Source of the DNA: Candidatus Sulfidibacterium hydrothermale
Lineage (GTDB): Bacteria > Bacteroidota > Bacteroidia > Bacteroidales > F082
Reading direction: 5' to 3'
Assembly: GCF_020149915.1 (NCBI RefSeq)
Contig: NZ_CP083760.1
Location: 1,488,001-1,552,000 of the forward strand
DNA: 64,000 nt
Shown here in pieces: positions 1 through 9,364 of the stretch. Each line of letters opens with the position of its first letter. The first letter of the stretch is position 1. Position numbers and translations under genes: made by a program. The notes below the pieces were generated by a model that ran no database searches, was not told the origin of the DNA, and saw nothing but the letters and a program-made list of their open reading frames with translations.

Positions 1-1443
1 CAGTCGCGGAAAAGCCATGTATTCAATGTCCTGTAGATTGGTGACGGTTTCGCTCCATAAAGGCGATTCAATCCCGGCGATATCTTTTTTTGAGATTCCC
101 GGTATCAGGGTGTCGGGCTCCCAGTTATAAGCTTTCTTTACATTGACGTATCCGGCCCAGTGCAGCCCGAGTTTAGTTTGTTTATTGTATTTCATATCAA
201 GATAACAGCGTCCGCCGGGAGAGAGAATGACTTTGGCTCCTTTTTTTACAGCCATTTGGACATTTTTTTTATTGGCCCAGAATTGTACCATGGTTCCGGG
301 TTGTAAAGGCGTTTGGGCAATTTCATCCCAGCCAATGACTTTTTTGTGATGGGCAGCCACAATTTTCTGTACCTTTTCAATAAAAGGCAGGTAATCTTTT
401 TTTGGGGTAGCATGTGATTCATCACCACCAATGTGGAACCACGGACCGGGAGAGATGGCGGCAATTTCACCAACCACATCATTAATAAATTTATAGGTAA
501 TGGGTTTGTGTGTGCATAGCGTACTGAATCCTACCTGGATGCCAGTGAAAAGTTTTTTCTTTTTATTGTTACAGTTCAACGTGTCGTACGAAGCCAAAGC
601 CGCATGAATATGTCCGGGCATATCAATTTCGGGAACAATGGTGATGTAACGTTTGGCTGCATATCGTACCAGTTCTTTAAATTCTTTCTGAGTATAATAC
701 CCGCCTTTTCCGCCTCCTACTTCGGTGGAGCCGCCAATCTTGGTCAGATTGGGCCACGATTTGATCTGGATGCGCCATCCCTGGTCGTCCGAAAGATGAA
801 GATGCAAAACGTTGAGTTTGTACAAGGTCATTAAATCCATATATTTTTCTACCGTTTTTACATCAAAAAAATGACGGGCTACATCCAGCATAGCGCCCCG
901 GTAAGCGTAAGTGGGGTAGTCCGTAATTTTTACGGTTGGGATGTTCCACGGTCCGCTTTGTAACAGGCGTTTTTCAACCTGGGCAGGCATCAGTTGCCGT
1001 AAAGTTTGTATTCCTCTGAAAACCCCCTCCGGCGTATTGCCGGTAAGGTAAATTTTCTTTTTGGTTACGATAAGTTCATATCCTTCTTTTCCCAGTATTT
1101 TGTTCTTTTTTGATATGTCGAGATAGAGATAGATACATTTTCCGGAAGGTTTTCCTTTGAGTGCTATCACAGGAACCGGATAACCGGTTGATGGTCGTAA
1201 AAGCCGGGCAAGAAATTGTGCTGGATCCTTTAATCCGGGTTGCTTTTCCGGATAAAAAATGGATGTGTTGTAGTCAATGGTAAAATCTTTGCCGGTATAT
1301 TGTACAGAAACCGGAAGAGGAATCAAACTGGTGGGATTCAGGGTAATGTCTTTCGATGGGGTCCATGCCAGCAGCGTTCCTGCCAGGAGTAAAATAATAA
1401 CGGCTGTGAATTTGGGGATACCTGTTCTTTTCATGGGTTTCAT
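1..1443 (-). CDS. beta-N-acetylhexosaminidase, GH20 family (3' end cut by window edge)
   Basis: Exported glycosidase that removes terminal N-acetylglucosamine or N-acetylgalactosamine from glycans. The protein starts with a hydrophobic signal segment. An N-terminal GH20b-like domain follows, then the TIM barrel with YRGAMLDVARHFF, the LHLHLSDDQGWR strand and the catalytic Asp-Glu pair in HIGGDES (about 415-435). The window ends inside the barrel, so the C-terminus is missing. ATGs at 1443 and 1434 are both in frame; I prefer 1443 because a TAnnTTTG box sits 7 bases upstream. It is the last visible gene of a leftward group and is separated from the next gene by about 55 bp. Sequence motifs make the family call firm; the exact substrate is not readable. 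Confidence 0.93.
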   Translation of the reverse strand, partial: MKPMKRTGIPKFTAVIILLLAGTLLAWTPSKDITLNPTSLIPLPVSVQYTGKDFTIDYNTSIFYPEKQPGLKDPAQFLARLLRPSTGYPVPVIALKGKPSGKCIYLYLDISKKNKILGKEGYELIVTKKKIYLTGNTPEGVFRGIQTLRQLMPAQVEKRLLQSGPWNIPTVKITDYPTYAYRGAMLDVARHFFDVKTVEKYMDLMTLYKLNVLHLHLSDDQGWRIQIKSWPNLTKIGGSTEVGGGKGGYYTQKEFKELVRYAAKRYITIVPEIDMPGHIHAALASYDTLNCNNKKKKLFTGIQVGFSTLCTHKPITYKFINDVVGEIAAISPGPWFHIGGDESHATPKKDYLPFIEKVQKIVAAHHKKVIGWDEIAQTPLQPGTMVQFWANKKNVQMAVKKGAKVILSPGGRCYLDMKYNKQTKLGLHWAGYVNVKKAYNWEPDTLIPGISKKDIAGIESPLWSETVTNLQDIEYMAFPRL

Positions 1444-1450
1444 TTTTCCC

Positions 1451-1458
1451 CAAAATTA
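1451..1458 (-). promoter_or_regulatory. -7 promoter box of the GH20 gene
   Basis: Reads TAATTTTG on the minus strand, an exact TAnnTTTG match, ending 7 bases before the ATG at 1443. Transcription would begin at or next to the start codon. No TTTG -33 element at the usual spacing was found. Confidence 0.5.
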
Positions 1459-1499
1459 AAAACTTTTGTTCGACTGGCAGGACAAAAACAGACAGAAAA

Positions 1500-4400
1500 T
1501 TATTTTAATCTTCCTGCCCGTTTCATGGCACGTAAAAAGTTGACGACACGGGTTCGGGTGGTCAGTACGTATTCGTAATAATCCGTGTCGCTGTTGGGAT
1601 GCAATACCCGTTTATCCTCTTTTAAATTGTCAATGATATCATTGAATTGAATGTCGGAAGAGAGTACCTGCATGATGCCGTTGGCGTAATTGAAATAATA
1701 CCATTGCCGTTTCCCGTGTTGGAGAATCATTTCAATGGAGGTTCCGCTACGGTTCTTTTTGATCTGAATAATCCCGTTCATGTACTTGTTCAGGGTATTG
1801 TTTCCAATATTGCCAATTCCGATGGGTCCTTTTGAAATAAAAGAGCGTGTCAGCGGATCCCAGATCAGCGTAACATCATTAAGAGAAATGGTATTTTGTA
1901 ACGCCGGGGGAAGTTTTTTGGTTTGTCCGTATAATGAGAGTTCCGTAAGAATATTTTTTGCTTTGTCCGGCCCTAATAATTTATCCAAAGCCATGGGATA
2001 TAATCCTTTTGTAATATTTACCGGATGGGACGGGATCATTCGCAAGCTGTCGGCCATCAGGTTCAGTGCATTCTCGTCAAAGTAAAATTTCATCATCATG
2101 ACCACATGCAAAATCGTGCTGTCACGGACTACGTTATGTTTAAACTGGCCGATAAACCGGGTTTTCAGCATGTGATTTTTCATTCCGAGATTAAAAATTC
2201 CATCGCCTTCGAGCTGGCAATTTTTGGTATTTAAAGCGACAAAATTGTCTTTTACGTTGTGGTTTTTGAACCGGTCGGGCGATCCCATCATAAACCGGCC
2301 GGTTTTATGATCAATGGTAAGGTTTCCGGTGGCGGAAATCAGTACCTGGTCTGACGGGTTTCGCAGTGCCTGCAAAACCAGCGGATAATAATGGTGGTAC
2401 TGAAAACTGTAGGCCAGCCCAAACCAGGCTTTCAGACTGTCGGCTGTTTTTGATGTATCGGTAAACCGGAAAGCAATATGTTTGGGATTCAGATCCTGGT
2501 CCACCGCCATCCAGTTTCCGGTATTATCCACACAGTCTTCGTTCAGCTGGTATCCGCCACGGAAATGCAACAGCGGGTCGCGGGCGTGCATGATCACGGT
2601 TCCAGTGAAGAAGTATTCCGGACTGAGAAAGAAAATTTCTCCTTTGGGTATTTTCCCTATGGCTTCACTCTGGCCGGAACTGTCGGTAAAAACTTTTGTC
2701 ATTTGAATCGGCTGAACCGTTCCGTTCATGTCTTTATAATCCAGTTTGCCGGAAGCGGTATAACTTTTCCGGGAATGAATCTGTACTTCCGCCTCATAAA
2801 TCGTGTGGTACAGGTTGGCCGTATCCACCAGAATGGTTGCATTTTCCAGCGGAGCCAGTTTCCCTTTTTGTAAGATGGTAACGGCCTGGTTGCCGGGAAA
2901 AACAGCTGCATCTCCTGTTTTAATCAGTCTTACCCCTTCTGCATCAATCGAATATTGGCTGATGTTGTAAAATGCTTTTTGGGCATAGAACCGGAGAGAA
3001 TCGGCAGCCGGATCAACAGAGATAAATTCCGGACCCGGCTGATGCCAGGCAATTTGTTGCTTTCGGGTGAGAGAATCAAAGTTGGAAGAAGTTTTCCGGT
3101 GGGTGCTGTACAGGCTGAGTTTGTCCTGATCCATTAACCATTCCACTTCGTCCAGCGTACAGATATACCGGTTGAACGGAAAGGTGAGAAAAGAGTTTTG
3201 GTTGAGGTGATTAAACCATCCTTTTTGCATTTTGAAGTCAATATGGGCACGGTAATTTTTTGCCAGGAAAGTAGTATCTCCGGTTTGGGCGTTTTTGAGA
3301 ATGAAATTAGCCGAATCGGCATTTAATCCGCGATCGGTAAAAAGAAAATGTTTTGACGAGAGATCGGAATGTCCAAAGGCAAAATGTCCGGTTCCCGTAA
3401 AATCTTCCGGCGAAAGGGTAATGTTTCCTTCCAGCGTGGCATCGCTGTAAAGTGTAAAGGGATTTCGCGTGGTTGCGATTTGCATCCGGTTCACTTTTGT
3501 GTTCCATTTCAAATGGACGGTATCGCCATATACTTTTGGGAAGTGATATTTTACAGCATCTGATTTGCCAAAAAAATGCGTGGCTTTTTGTGCCAGGAGC
3601 GAGTCCGGATAGAAAACAAAGTCTTTTCCTTTTACCGAAGTGGTTAAATAATGCAGTTTGCCGCTCCCGTGAAATCCCTTCATATTGAGTGTCAAAGTGT
3701 CGTAAAACCGGGCTTTTCCTCCATAAGCTGTAATACCTTCGGGAGGTGTCCGGTACACAAAACCCAGCGAATGATCCGGCATTACGCGTAACGGTTGGCT
3801 GATGGGAGAAAAAATGCTGTCGGAAACCAAACTCCCCTGAAAAGCCAGTCCGTCGGTATTAAAAGTCATGATGGAATCAAAGACAAAAGGAGAAACGCGA
3901 TAGTAGAATTTTCCGGGTAACAGGGTGCTGTCCTGAATGTGACGGCTGTTGTAATAAACATAACATTCTGATTCGCTGACAAATTCGGGATATTTTGATA
4001 CATGCATCTTCCCCGATTTATTGAAGGGCAAGTCAACGTAAAGGCGGCCAGAAAGTTTCTGCAAGGTTTGTTTTACCGGAACCACATAGCGGCGATTACG
4101 AAGTGTGTCTTTTTCCCACACTCCAAAAGAAAGCGAATCCACGTAGTTCATGTTAATCATGAAACTGTCGTAAACAAAAGTGCTTTTGCGGGCATAGAAG
4201 TTGAACAATCCGGCACTTACTTTCCCGGTAAATGTAAAATTGCGGTTTTTCCGCAGGGCGATCTTTTTGTCGGCAGGGTAAATGTAAACTTTTTGTGAGT
4301 CGCTGATAAAAACCCGGGGAACTCCGTAAATGTTCAAACTGAGATCCTTCAGGTTCAGTGATGCATTGGGTTTGAGTTTTTCTTTGGAATAGAAATGGAT

Positions 4401-5993
4401 TACATCATAATCGGTACGACCCGCTTTGGCATTCAAAAAATACTTCAGGCGCGGAGTGGCCACTGCTTTTTTGGTGCCGGCATCATAAACAACAAAACCT
4501 CTGTTGGAAAGGCGCATCAACAAGTTTTCTATTTGTTCGGGCGGTTTGTTCATATAGCCGGCAAGGGCATTTACCGGAATGATGCGGGTCGAAAATGCTT
4601 TCATGAAATTATTTACCACATAAAGCGGATTAATCTCATCAATTCCCTGGATCTCATAAAATTGCCTTAAGTTGAAATAGCGGTCAGACTCGAACCGGGC
4701 CGGTTGTTTGTCGTTTACGCCTCTTAATTTCTTAAACAGCAGACTGTCTGCATTGATGTGCCAAACCAGGGCCGGCACATAAATATCCATTTTGTGGTAA
4801 GAATCAAAAAACGGAATTTGCCGGTCGGAGAGCGTATAAAGCTGAAGTGTTTTTGATGGTACGTCGTAACGCATGATGAGCCGGGGATGGTAAATGGAGT
4901 CGTTATCCAATAACAACCGGGCATCTACATCTGCCGAAACAAGTTTGTTTTTGCCAAATTCAAAACGTTTAGAACGGACAGTAAGCACCGGTTTTTGTTT
5001 TCGGTTAAAAATAACTTCGGGTTTATGTCCTTTTATTTCAATGCCGTACATCTTTTTACCCTCTCGTTCAATGCCGCCGCGGAAAGATACGTGGGGATAG
5101 ATGTTTGGCAGGAAAATATTGTTTTCGTAGGAAACAAATTGGGGATATATCGAATTTTTTCCCGGTTTTCCGGTGAGTACCCTGTCAGAAATCCGTCCGA
5201 TTATTCTTTGTTTTCCCAGAAATTCAGGGCTGGTTAAGGTAACCGAATCAATGTGATAAAGATTACTTTTCAGATTAAAATGGTATTGGCTTATAATGCG
5301 GTATTGTGCATTCATTCCGTTGGGAAACCGGTTCCATTGCAGCCGGCCGCCTGTTCCTTCCCACTGCCTGGCAGGATAGGTGAAAATACCGCGGGTTTGC
5401 ATGATCATTATGCTGTCGTTCCGGCTGGCTTTGATCAGGTTAAGGTGTTTAAAATGAACTGAAAATACAGAGTCGTAATGCAGCGTGAATTCAGCCCGGT
5501 TAAAATGCCAGGAGGCTGAACTTTTATTATAAAGAAGGTGTTTTTCCAATAAATTTTCGGTAAACCGGATGAAGCTCAGGAAGTTTCTCATCCGTCGCGG
5601 ATCAATCGTTTCGGAAAGATAACGGTTCCAGGCAGTAAATTCATTGTCTGAACGATGATTTTCGGCAAGTAGTGTAATTCCCCATAAATATTGATACAGA
5701 TACGGAAAAGTATGTAGTTTTTTTGTTCGCATTTTTTCCACCGTTTCCTGAACCTGCTGCTTTTCGTTTTTGGAAAACCCTTTGTTGTTCCACTGTCCGC
5801 CAAAGCGCAGAAGTAATGCTTGGGCTTTCGCCTGATAAGCCGGCGATTTGGTATTTAGCAGGATGGAAGAAATCTGGGTGAAAAATTGTGCCGGATCTTT
5901 TGAAAGAGAATCATTTTGTGCTGCTGCCGGGTTGGTGAGCAGCCCCAGTAGGAGTAAAAATATCGCAAATACAAAAGAAACCTTTCGCATCAT
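1500..5993 (-). CDS. very large secreted protein of unknown function (1497 aa)
   Basis: I do not recognise a named family. The protein has a clear signal peptide (residues 1-25, ending AAAQ). After it come about 150 mostly helical residues and then a very long beta-rich body without transmembrane helices. Several stretches look like a loose repeat (phrases such as FTGTGHFAF, FHGSGKLHY, LEGDGIFNL), so the body may be a chain of related beta modules. This would fit a periplasmic or surface scaffold, but that is inference. Its ATG directly abuts the prmA stop codon (TAA then ATG ATG), so it is translated from the prmA message. Codon use looks like that of its neighbours, with no sign of recent transfer. 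Confidence 0.85.
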   Translation of the reverse strand: MMRKVSFVFAIFLLLLGLLTNPAAAQNDSLSKDPAQFFTQISSILLNTKSPAYQAKAQALLLRFGGQWNNKGFSKNEKQQVQETVEKMRTKKLHTFPYLYQYLWGITLLAENHRSDNEFTAWNRYLSETIDPRRMRNFLSFIRFTENLLEKHLLYNKSSASWHFNRAEFTLHYDSVFSVHFKHLNLIKASRNDSIMIMQTRGIFTYPARQWEGTGGRLQWNRFPNGMNAQYRIISQYHFNLKSNLYHIDSVTLTSPEFLGKQRIIGRISDRVLTGKPGKNSIYPQFVSYENNIFLPNIYPHVSFRGGIEREGKKMYGIEIKGHKPEVIFNRKQKPVLTVRSKRFEFGKNKLVSADVDARLLLDNDSIYHPRLIMRYDVPSKTLQLYTLSDRQIPFFDSYHKMDIYVPALVWHINADSLLFKKLRGVNDKQPARFESDRYFNLRQFYEIQGIDEINPLYVVNNFMKAFSTRIIPVNALAGYMNKPPEQIENLLMRLSNRGFVVYDAGTKKAVATPRLKYFLNAKAGRTDYDVIHFYSKEKLKPNASLNLKDLSLNIYGVPRVFISDSQKVYIYPADKKIALRKNRNFTFTGKVSAGLFNFYARKSTFVYDSFMINMNYVDSLSFGVWEKDTLRNRRYVVPVKQTLQKLSGRLYVDLPFNKSGKMHVSKYPEFVSESECYVYYNSRHIQDSTLLPGKFYYRVSPFVFDSIMTFNTDGLAFQGSLVSDSIFSPISQPLRVMPDHSLGFVYRTPPEGITAYGGKARFYDTLTLNMKGFHGSGKLHYLTTSVKGKDFVFYPDSLLAQKATHFFGKSDAVKYHFPKVYGDTVHLKWNTKVNRMQIATTRNPFTLYSDATLEGNITLSPEDFTGTGHFAFGHSDLSSKHFLFTDRGLNADSANFILKNAQTGDTTFLAKNYRAHIDFKMQKGWFNHLNQNSFLTFPFNRYICTLDEVEWLMDQDKLSLYSTHRKTSSNFDSLTRKQQIAWHQPGPEFISVDPAADSLRFYAQKAFYNISQYSIDAEGVRLIKTGDAAVFPGNQAVTILQKGKLAPLENATILVDTANLYHTIYEAEVQIHSRKSYTASGKLDYKDMNGTVQPIQMTKVFTDSSGQSEAIGKIPKGEIFFLSPEYFFTGTVIMHARDPLLHFRGGYQLNEDCVDNTGNWMAVDQDLNPKHIAFRFTDTSKTADSLKAWFGLAYSFQYHHYYPLVLQALRNPSDQVLISATGNLTIDHKTGRFMMGSPDRFKNHNVKDNFVALNTKNCQLEGDGIFNLGMKNHMLKTRFIGQFKHNVVRDSTILHVVMMMKFYFDENALNLMADSLRMIPSHPVNITKGLYPMALDKLLGPDKAKNILTELSLYGQTKKLPPALQNTISLNDVTLIWDPLTRSFISKGPIGIGNIGNNTLNKYMNGIIQIKKNRSGTSIEMILQHGKRQWYYFNYANGIMQVLSSDIQFNDIIDNLKEDKRVLHPNSDTDYYEYVLTTRTRVVNFLRAMKRAGRLK

Positions 5994-6821
5994 TTAATTT
6001 TTAATGAAAACGGCAGCCACCCATTTGTTTTTTGTGCGATGGCTTTTGTATTGCAAACGTAAATGACCTGCTTTTGTTTTGATATCGGAAAGATCGGAGT
6101 CGTAAAAACCACTGAAGAATATTTTTCCGCCGGATTTCAGGGCTTGTACATATGCCGGCATATCGCGTAAAAGAATGTTCTTGTTGATGTTGGCAAGAAT
6201 TATGTCGTATGTAGCGGTTTTGTCTTCAAGAAAAGAAGCATCTCCTAAAACTGGTGTAATATTTTCAATCTGGTTGGCTTTGCTGTTTTCTTCCGTGTTG
6301 TTGTACGACCAGGTATCGTTATCCACGGCATCTACCTGTTTAGCGCCTTTCAGCGAGGCAAGAATGGACAGTACACCGGTACCGCAACCCATGTCAAGAA
6401 CCGTTTTTCCGGTAAAGTCTTCTTCGAGCATCAGCTCGATCATCTGGGCGGTAGTTTCGTGATGGGCTGTGCCGAAAGCCATTTTAGGGTGTACCAAGAT
6501 GTTGAATTCAGCTTCCGGATGTTTTTGGTGAAACGGCGCATAAATGTAACATCTGTCGGCAATCCATACCGGCGGATAATTACTCTCCCAGGCCGCATTC
6601 CAGTTTTGTTCGGGGATAAAGGTGATCTCAGGTGAAGTTTTCCGGCAGTATGCAATGTCGTCGGTCAGGTTTTCCCTGAAATCTTTTTCCGGGATGTAGG
6701 CAAGGATGTGGGTATCGGTTTCTTCAAAACTTTCAAAACCCACTTCAGCAAGACGGGCAATAAGAATTTCGTTTTGCTCCTGTGAAGATTGTTTCAGACA
6801 TTTTAACCGGTAGTAATTCAT
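5994..6821 (-). CDS. prmA: ribosomal protein L11 methyltransferase PrmA
   Basis: Cytosolic SAM-dependent enzyme that trimethylates ribosomal protein L11. The C-terminal Rossmann domain carries DMGCGTGVLSI (SAM-binding motif I) and the family's ANINKNIL motif. The N-terminal part is the short L11-recognition domain with the motif PPVWIADRC. The length (275 aa) fits the Bacteroidota type. An in-frame ATG at 6881 would add 20 residues, but that extension overlaps tpiA and is encoded by the hairpin at 6838-6870, so the start at 6821 (MNYYRLK) is preferred. It lies downstream of tpiA and is followed with no gap by the 1497-residue secreted protein. Confidence 0.93.
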   Translation of the reverse strand: MNYYRLKCLKQSSQEQNEILIARLAEVGFESFEETDTHILAYIPEKDFRENLTDDIAYCRKTSPEITFIPEQNWNAAWESNYPPVWIADRCYIYAPFHQKHPEAEFNILVHPKMAFGTAHHETTAQMIELMLEEDFTGKTVLDMGCGTGVLSILASLKGAKQVDAVDNDTWSYNNTEENSKANQIENITPVLGDASFLEDKTATYDIILANINKNILLRDMPAYVQALKSGGKIFFSGFYDSDLSDIKTKAGHLRLQYKSHRTKNKWVAAVFIKN

Positions 6822-6837
6822 GGTGGTCTGTGGTGAA

Positions 6838-6870
6838 TTTCCGGGAAAAGCCAACGGCTTTTCCCGGAAA
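6838..6870. terminator. strong stem-loop between tpiA and prmA
   Basis: A perfect 15-bp stem: 12 bp of CCGGGAAAAGCC and its complement plus three flanking T-A pairs, with a 3-base AAC loop. It starts 3 bp after the tpiA stop. There is no uridine run after it on either strand, so it may act as an mRNA 3'-end stabiliser or partial attenuator rather than a complete terminator. Confidence 0.6.
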
Positions 6871-6873
6871 AGA

Positions 6874-7632
6874 TTATTCAAAACTTTGAGCGATTTTCAG
6901 GAAATCATCGGCTTTAAGTGAAGCTCCGCCAATGAGTCCGCCATCTACATCTTTGTTGGCAAACAAGGCTTTGGCATTGCCCGGGTTACAACTTCCTCCG
7001 TAAAGGATGGTGGTTTCTTCGGCAGTGTCATCGCCGTATTTTCCGGCAATCAGACTGCGGATGTAGGCATGCATTTCCTGTGCCTGTTCCGGCGTAGCTG
7101 TTTTTCCGGTACCAATGGCCCAAACCGGTTCGTAAGCAATAACCAGATTGGAAAATTCGTCTTTGTTCAGGTGGAAAAGACTTTCTTCCAGCTGTTTTTT
7201 TACTACGTCAAAGTGGATTTCTTTTTCTCTTTCTTCCAACACCTCGCCACAACAAAAGATCGGTTTAATGTCATAATCCAGCAGAATATCTACTTTTTTT
7301 GCCAGTTGCTCATGGGTTTCATGGAAATATTTCCGCCTTTCGGAATGACCTACGATGCAGTATTCAATATCTACCGAAGCCAACATAGGGGCGGAGATTT
7401 CGCCTGTGTAGGCGCCTTTTTCGTGTTCACTGACATTTTGGGCGCCGATTTTAATGCGGCTTTCTTCGGCATAATCGGATGCCATTTCGAGATAAAGGGC
7501 AGGAGGACAGGCAATCACTTCGCATTTCAGACTCAGTTCTTCCATGCCCACAACAATCTGGTCAATCAACTCTTCGGCTTCACTGAAAGTTTTGTTCATT
7601 TTCCAGTTGCCGGCAACAATATTTTTTCTCAT
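6874..7632 (-). CDS. tpiA: triosephosphate isomerase
   Basis: Cytosolic glycolytic enzyme interconverting dihydroxyacetone phosphate and glyceraldehyde 3-phosphate. At 252 aa it is full length. All key parts are visible: GNWKMN with substrate-binding Asn and Lys near residues 7-12, the catalytic His in IVGHSERR, the catalytic Glu in AYEPVWAIGTG with the mobile lid just after it, and the phosphate-binding ILYGGS loop. A TAAATTTG box lies 30 bases upstream. It is the first gene of a leftward unit with prmA and the giant secreted protein, although a strong hairpin separates it from prmA. Confidence 0.98.
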   Translation of the reverse strand: MRKNIVAGNWKMNKTFSEAEELIDQIVVGMEELSLKCEVIACPPALYLEMASDYAEESRIKIGAQNVSEHEKGAYTGEISAPMLASVDIEYCIVGHSERRKYFHETHEQLAKKVDILLDYDIKPIFCCGEVLEEREKEIHFDVVKKQLEESLFHLNKDEFSNLVIAYEPVWAIGTGKTATPEQAQEMHAYIRSLIAGKYGDDTAEETTILYGGSCNPGNAKALFANKDVDGGLIGGASLKADDFLKIAQSFE

Positions 7633-7663
7633 GATGTATAAAAATGTTTTTCAAATGAATGAG

Positions 7664-7671
7664 CAAATTTA
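7664..7671 (-). promoter_or_regulatory. -7 promoter box of tpiA
   Basis: TAAATTTG on the minus strand, a TAnnTTTG match, 31 bases before the tpiA ATG. No good -33 TTTG was found at the standard distance. Confidence 0.4.
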
Positions 7672-8085
7672 CAATTTATGGAGGAACTGGAGACAGTTGG
7701 GAGGAATTTAATCCTGTGCGTTAAAAGGTCCGGATTTTTTCGAAGGCATACCCGTAATACAAATCCGAATGGGTATTGGGATCATTTGCTCATCCAGAGA
7801 TTTTCATCATCGGATTACACGAATGGAACGAATGGGGTTTTTCTTTGTTCATCCGGTCGCTCTACTTTTCAAGTTGGACAGGGCTTGAAAAGTAATGGCG
7901 TTCGCCCGGAGGATGAAATTAGCGAAAAGGAAAAAATGGAATTCCTCCGGTTGTTTAAAAACCCGTTCAAGGAAGATGAAATACCTTAATAAAGTATCTC
8001 TTTTTTAAAAATATTATTGTTGGAGTATTAAACGGAACTTGGCCAGCCTTACTCAGGCAATGAAAAAAACTTTTCAAAAAAATAA
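7672..8085. other. intergenic stretch with no convincing gene
   Basis: About 410 bp between the tpiA promoter and the rplS promoter. An open frame at 7678-7989 (103 codons) resembles no family I know. Its composition is irregular and it contains an 11-bp inverted repeat (TACTTTTCAAG at 7863-7873 with its complement at 7884-7894). It may be a decayed repeat or gene remnant. Nothing here looks like a tRNA or a known regulatory RNA. Confidence 0.4.
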
Positions 8086-8115
8086 TTTGTAATTCAGGAA
8101 ATAGCTGTATATTTG
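8086..8115 (+). promoter_or_regulatory. rplS promoter, Bacteroidota sigma-70 type
   Basis: TTTG at 8086-8089, 18 bases, then TATATTTG at 8108-8115, matching the phylum's TTTG / TAnnTTTG consensus. Transcription should start near 8122, about 30 bases before the rplS ATG. It also excludes an upstream in-frame ATG at 8113, which lies inside the -7 box. Confidence 0.8.
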
Positions 8116-8151
8116 CACTCATTTTTGAGAGAACGTTACAAACATAAAACC

Positions 8152-8505
8152 ATGAGCAAGCAGGAACTTATTAAATTGGTGGAAGACACGGTGGAAGTCA
8201 AAGATTTTCCGAAGTTTAAAGCGGGTGATACCATTACCGTTACTTATAAAATCAAAGAAGGAAACAAAGAGCGTTTGCAGAAATTTCAGGGGGTTGTATT
8301 GCAGCGTGCCGGCAGTGGTCCGACCGCTACTTTTACCGTCCGTAAAATTTCGGGTAATGTAGGCGTAGAACGTATTTTTCCTGTTTCTTCACCTTTTATT
8401 GAAGAAATTGTGGTAAACAAAGTGGGTGTTGTCCGTCGTGCACGTATTTTCTACTTCCGTAATCTGCGTGGTAAAAAAGCCCGTATCAAAGAAAAAAGAC
8501 AGTAA
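8152..8505 (+). CDS. rplS: 50S ribosomal protein L19
   Basis: Structural protein of the large ribosomal subunit at the interface with 30S. The 117-residue product has the usual family length, with the conserved core [24 protein letters not shown] and the basic tail [20 protein letters not shown]. The start at MSKQEL (8152) fits family length and the promoter position. It is a single-gene transcript: its own canonical promoter lies upstream and an intrinsic terminator follows 22 bases after the stop. The usual rpsP-rimM-trmD neighbours of other phyla are absent here. Confidence 0.98.
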   Translation: MSKQELIKLVEDTVEVKDFPKFKAGDTITVTYKIKEGNKERLQKFQGVVLQRAGSGPTATFTVRKISGNVGVERIFPVSSPFIEEIVVNKVGVVRRARIFYFRNLRGKKARIKEKRQ

Positions 8506-8527
8506 ACATTTTGTTTTAAAGCATCGT

Positions 8528-8557
8528 AAGCCAATCCGGAAAGGGTTGGCTTTTTTT
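8528..8557 (+). terminator. intrinsic terminator of rplS
   Basis: A 10-bp stem AAGCCAATCC (8528-8537) pairs with GGGTTGGCTT (8543-8552, one G-U pair). The loop is 5 bases and seven T's follow. Confidence 0.9.
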
Positions 8558-8601
8558 ATGCCGTTTCTTGGGGTTGGGAAACTGAAAGATGCAAGAAGGA
8601 A

Positions 8602-9360
8602 TTATTCTTTTTCTTGCAGGCGCTGGCGTACCACTTCGTAAAGGATAACAGCCGTGGCGGCTGATACGTTGAGTGAAGCAATTTGTCCGAGCATAGGGAT
8701 GCGGATTTTTACATCGGCAAGTTTCAGGTATTCGGGTGAAATCCCTTCTCCTTCGGAGCCCATAATGAGTGCCAGAGGGCCGGTGAGGGTTGTCTCAAAA
8801 TGTACTTTTTCGGCTTTCTCCGTTACTGCCGCAATGCGCAAGCCGCTGTTTTTTAGAAAAGTGATGGCTGTTTTTAGGTTGTGTGTACGACATATGGGTA
8901 CCTTAAATATGGCTCCGGCTGAAGATTTAATGGTTCCGGAATTGAGTTGTGCAGCCCCTTTGGAAGGAATGAGCACTGCTTGTACCCCGGCACTTTCTGC
9001 TGTGCGCAAAATGGCCCCGAAGTTTCGTACATCACTGATTTTATCCAGGATAAGTATAAAAGGTGTTTCTCCTGATTCGTAGATGGTGGGGAGTAGTTGT
9101 TCGATATCATAAAAAGTAATGGGGGAGATATAGGCCACCACACCTTGATGATTTTTGCGTGTGAGCCGGTTCAGCTTTTCTACAGGAACTACCTGATAAG
9201 GTATTTGCCGTTCTTTTAAAAGCGGCATAAGTTCACGAAAAGTGTTTCCGCCCAGTCCTTTTTGAATAAAAACTTTTTCCACTTCTTTGCCTGCATCAAG
9301 GGCTTCCATTAGCGGACGGATACCGTAAACCATTTCTTGTTTGTCTTCTTTTTCGCGCAT
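8602..9360 (-). CDS. rlmB: 23S rRNA (guanosine-2'-O)-methyltransferase, TrmH/SpoU family (RlmB)
   Basis: Transfers a methyl group from SAM to a ribose 2'-OH, in RlmB of 23S rRNA G2251. An N-terminal L30e-like substrate-binding domain (about residues 10-85, beginning MVYGIRPLMEAL) precedes the knotted SPOUT domain. That domain shows motif 1 (RNFGAILRTAESAG), motif 2 (LIMGSEGEGIS) and motif 3 (GQIASLNVSAA). The start at 9360 sits just after the rmuC stop; an alternative ATG at 9375 would overlap it. The two genes are clearly co-transcribed. The family is certain and the exact rRNA position is inferred from best-known relatives. Confidence 0.92.
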   Translation of the reverse strand: MREKEDKQEMVYGIRPLMEALDAGKEVEKVFIQKGLGGNTFRELMPLLKERQIPYQVVPVEKLNRLTRKNHQGVVAYISPITFYDIEQLLPTIYESGETPFILILDKISDVRNFGAILRTAESAGVQAVLIPSKGAAQLNSGTIKSSAGAIFKVPICRTHNLKTAITFLKNSGLRIAAVTEKAEKVHFETTLTGPLALIMGSEGEGISPEYLKLADVKIRIPMLGQIASLNVSAATAVILYEVVRQRLQEKE

Positions 9361-9364
9361 GGAC

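Noticed and set aside
6822-6881. A 20-residue N-terminal extension of PrmA
   Set aside because: It is encoded by a strong hairpin and overlaps tpiA; PrmA families start at MNYYRLK-like sequence.
7678-7989. A 103-codon open frame between tpiA and rplS
   Set aside because: It has no family resemblance, an odd composition and an internal inverted repeat, and no promoter box lies before it; treated as non-coding.
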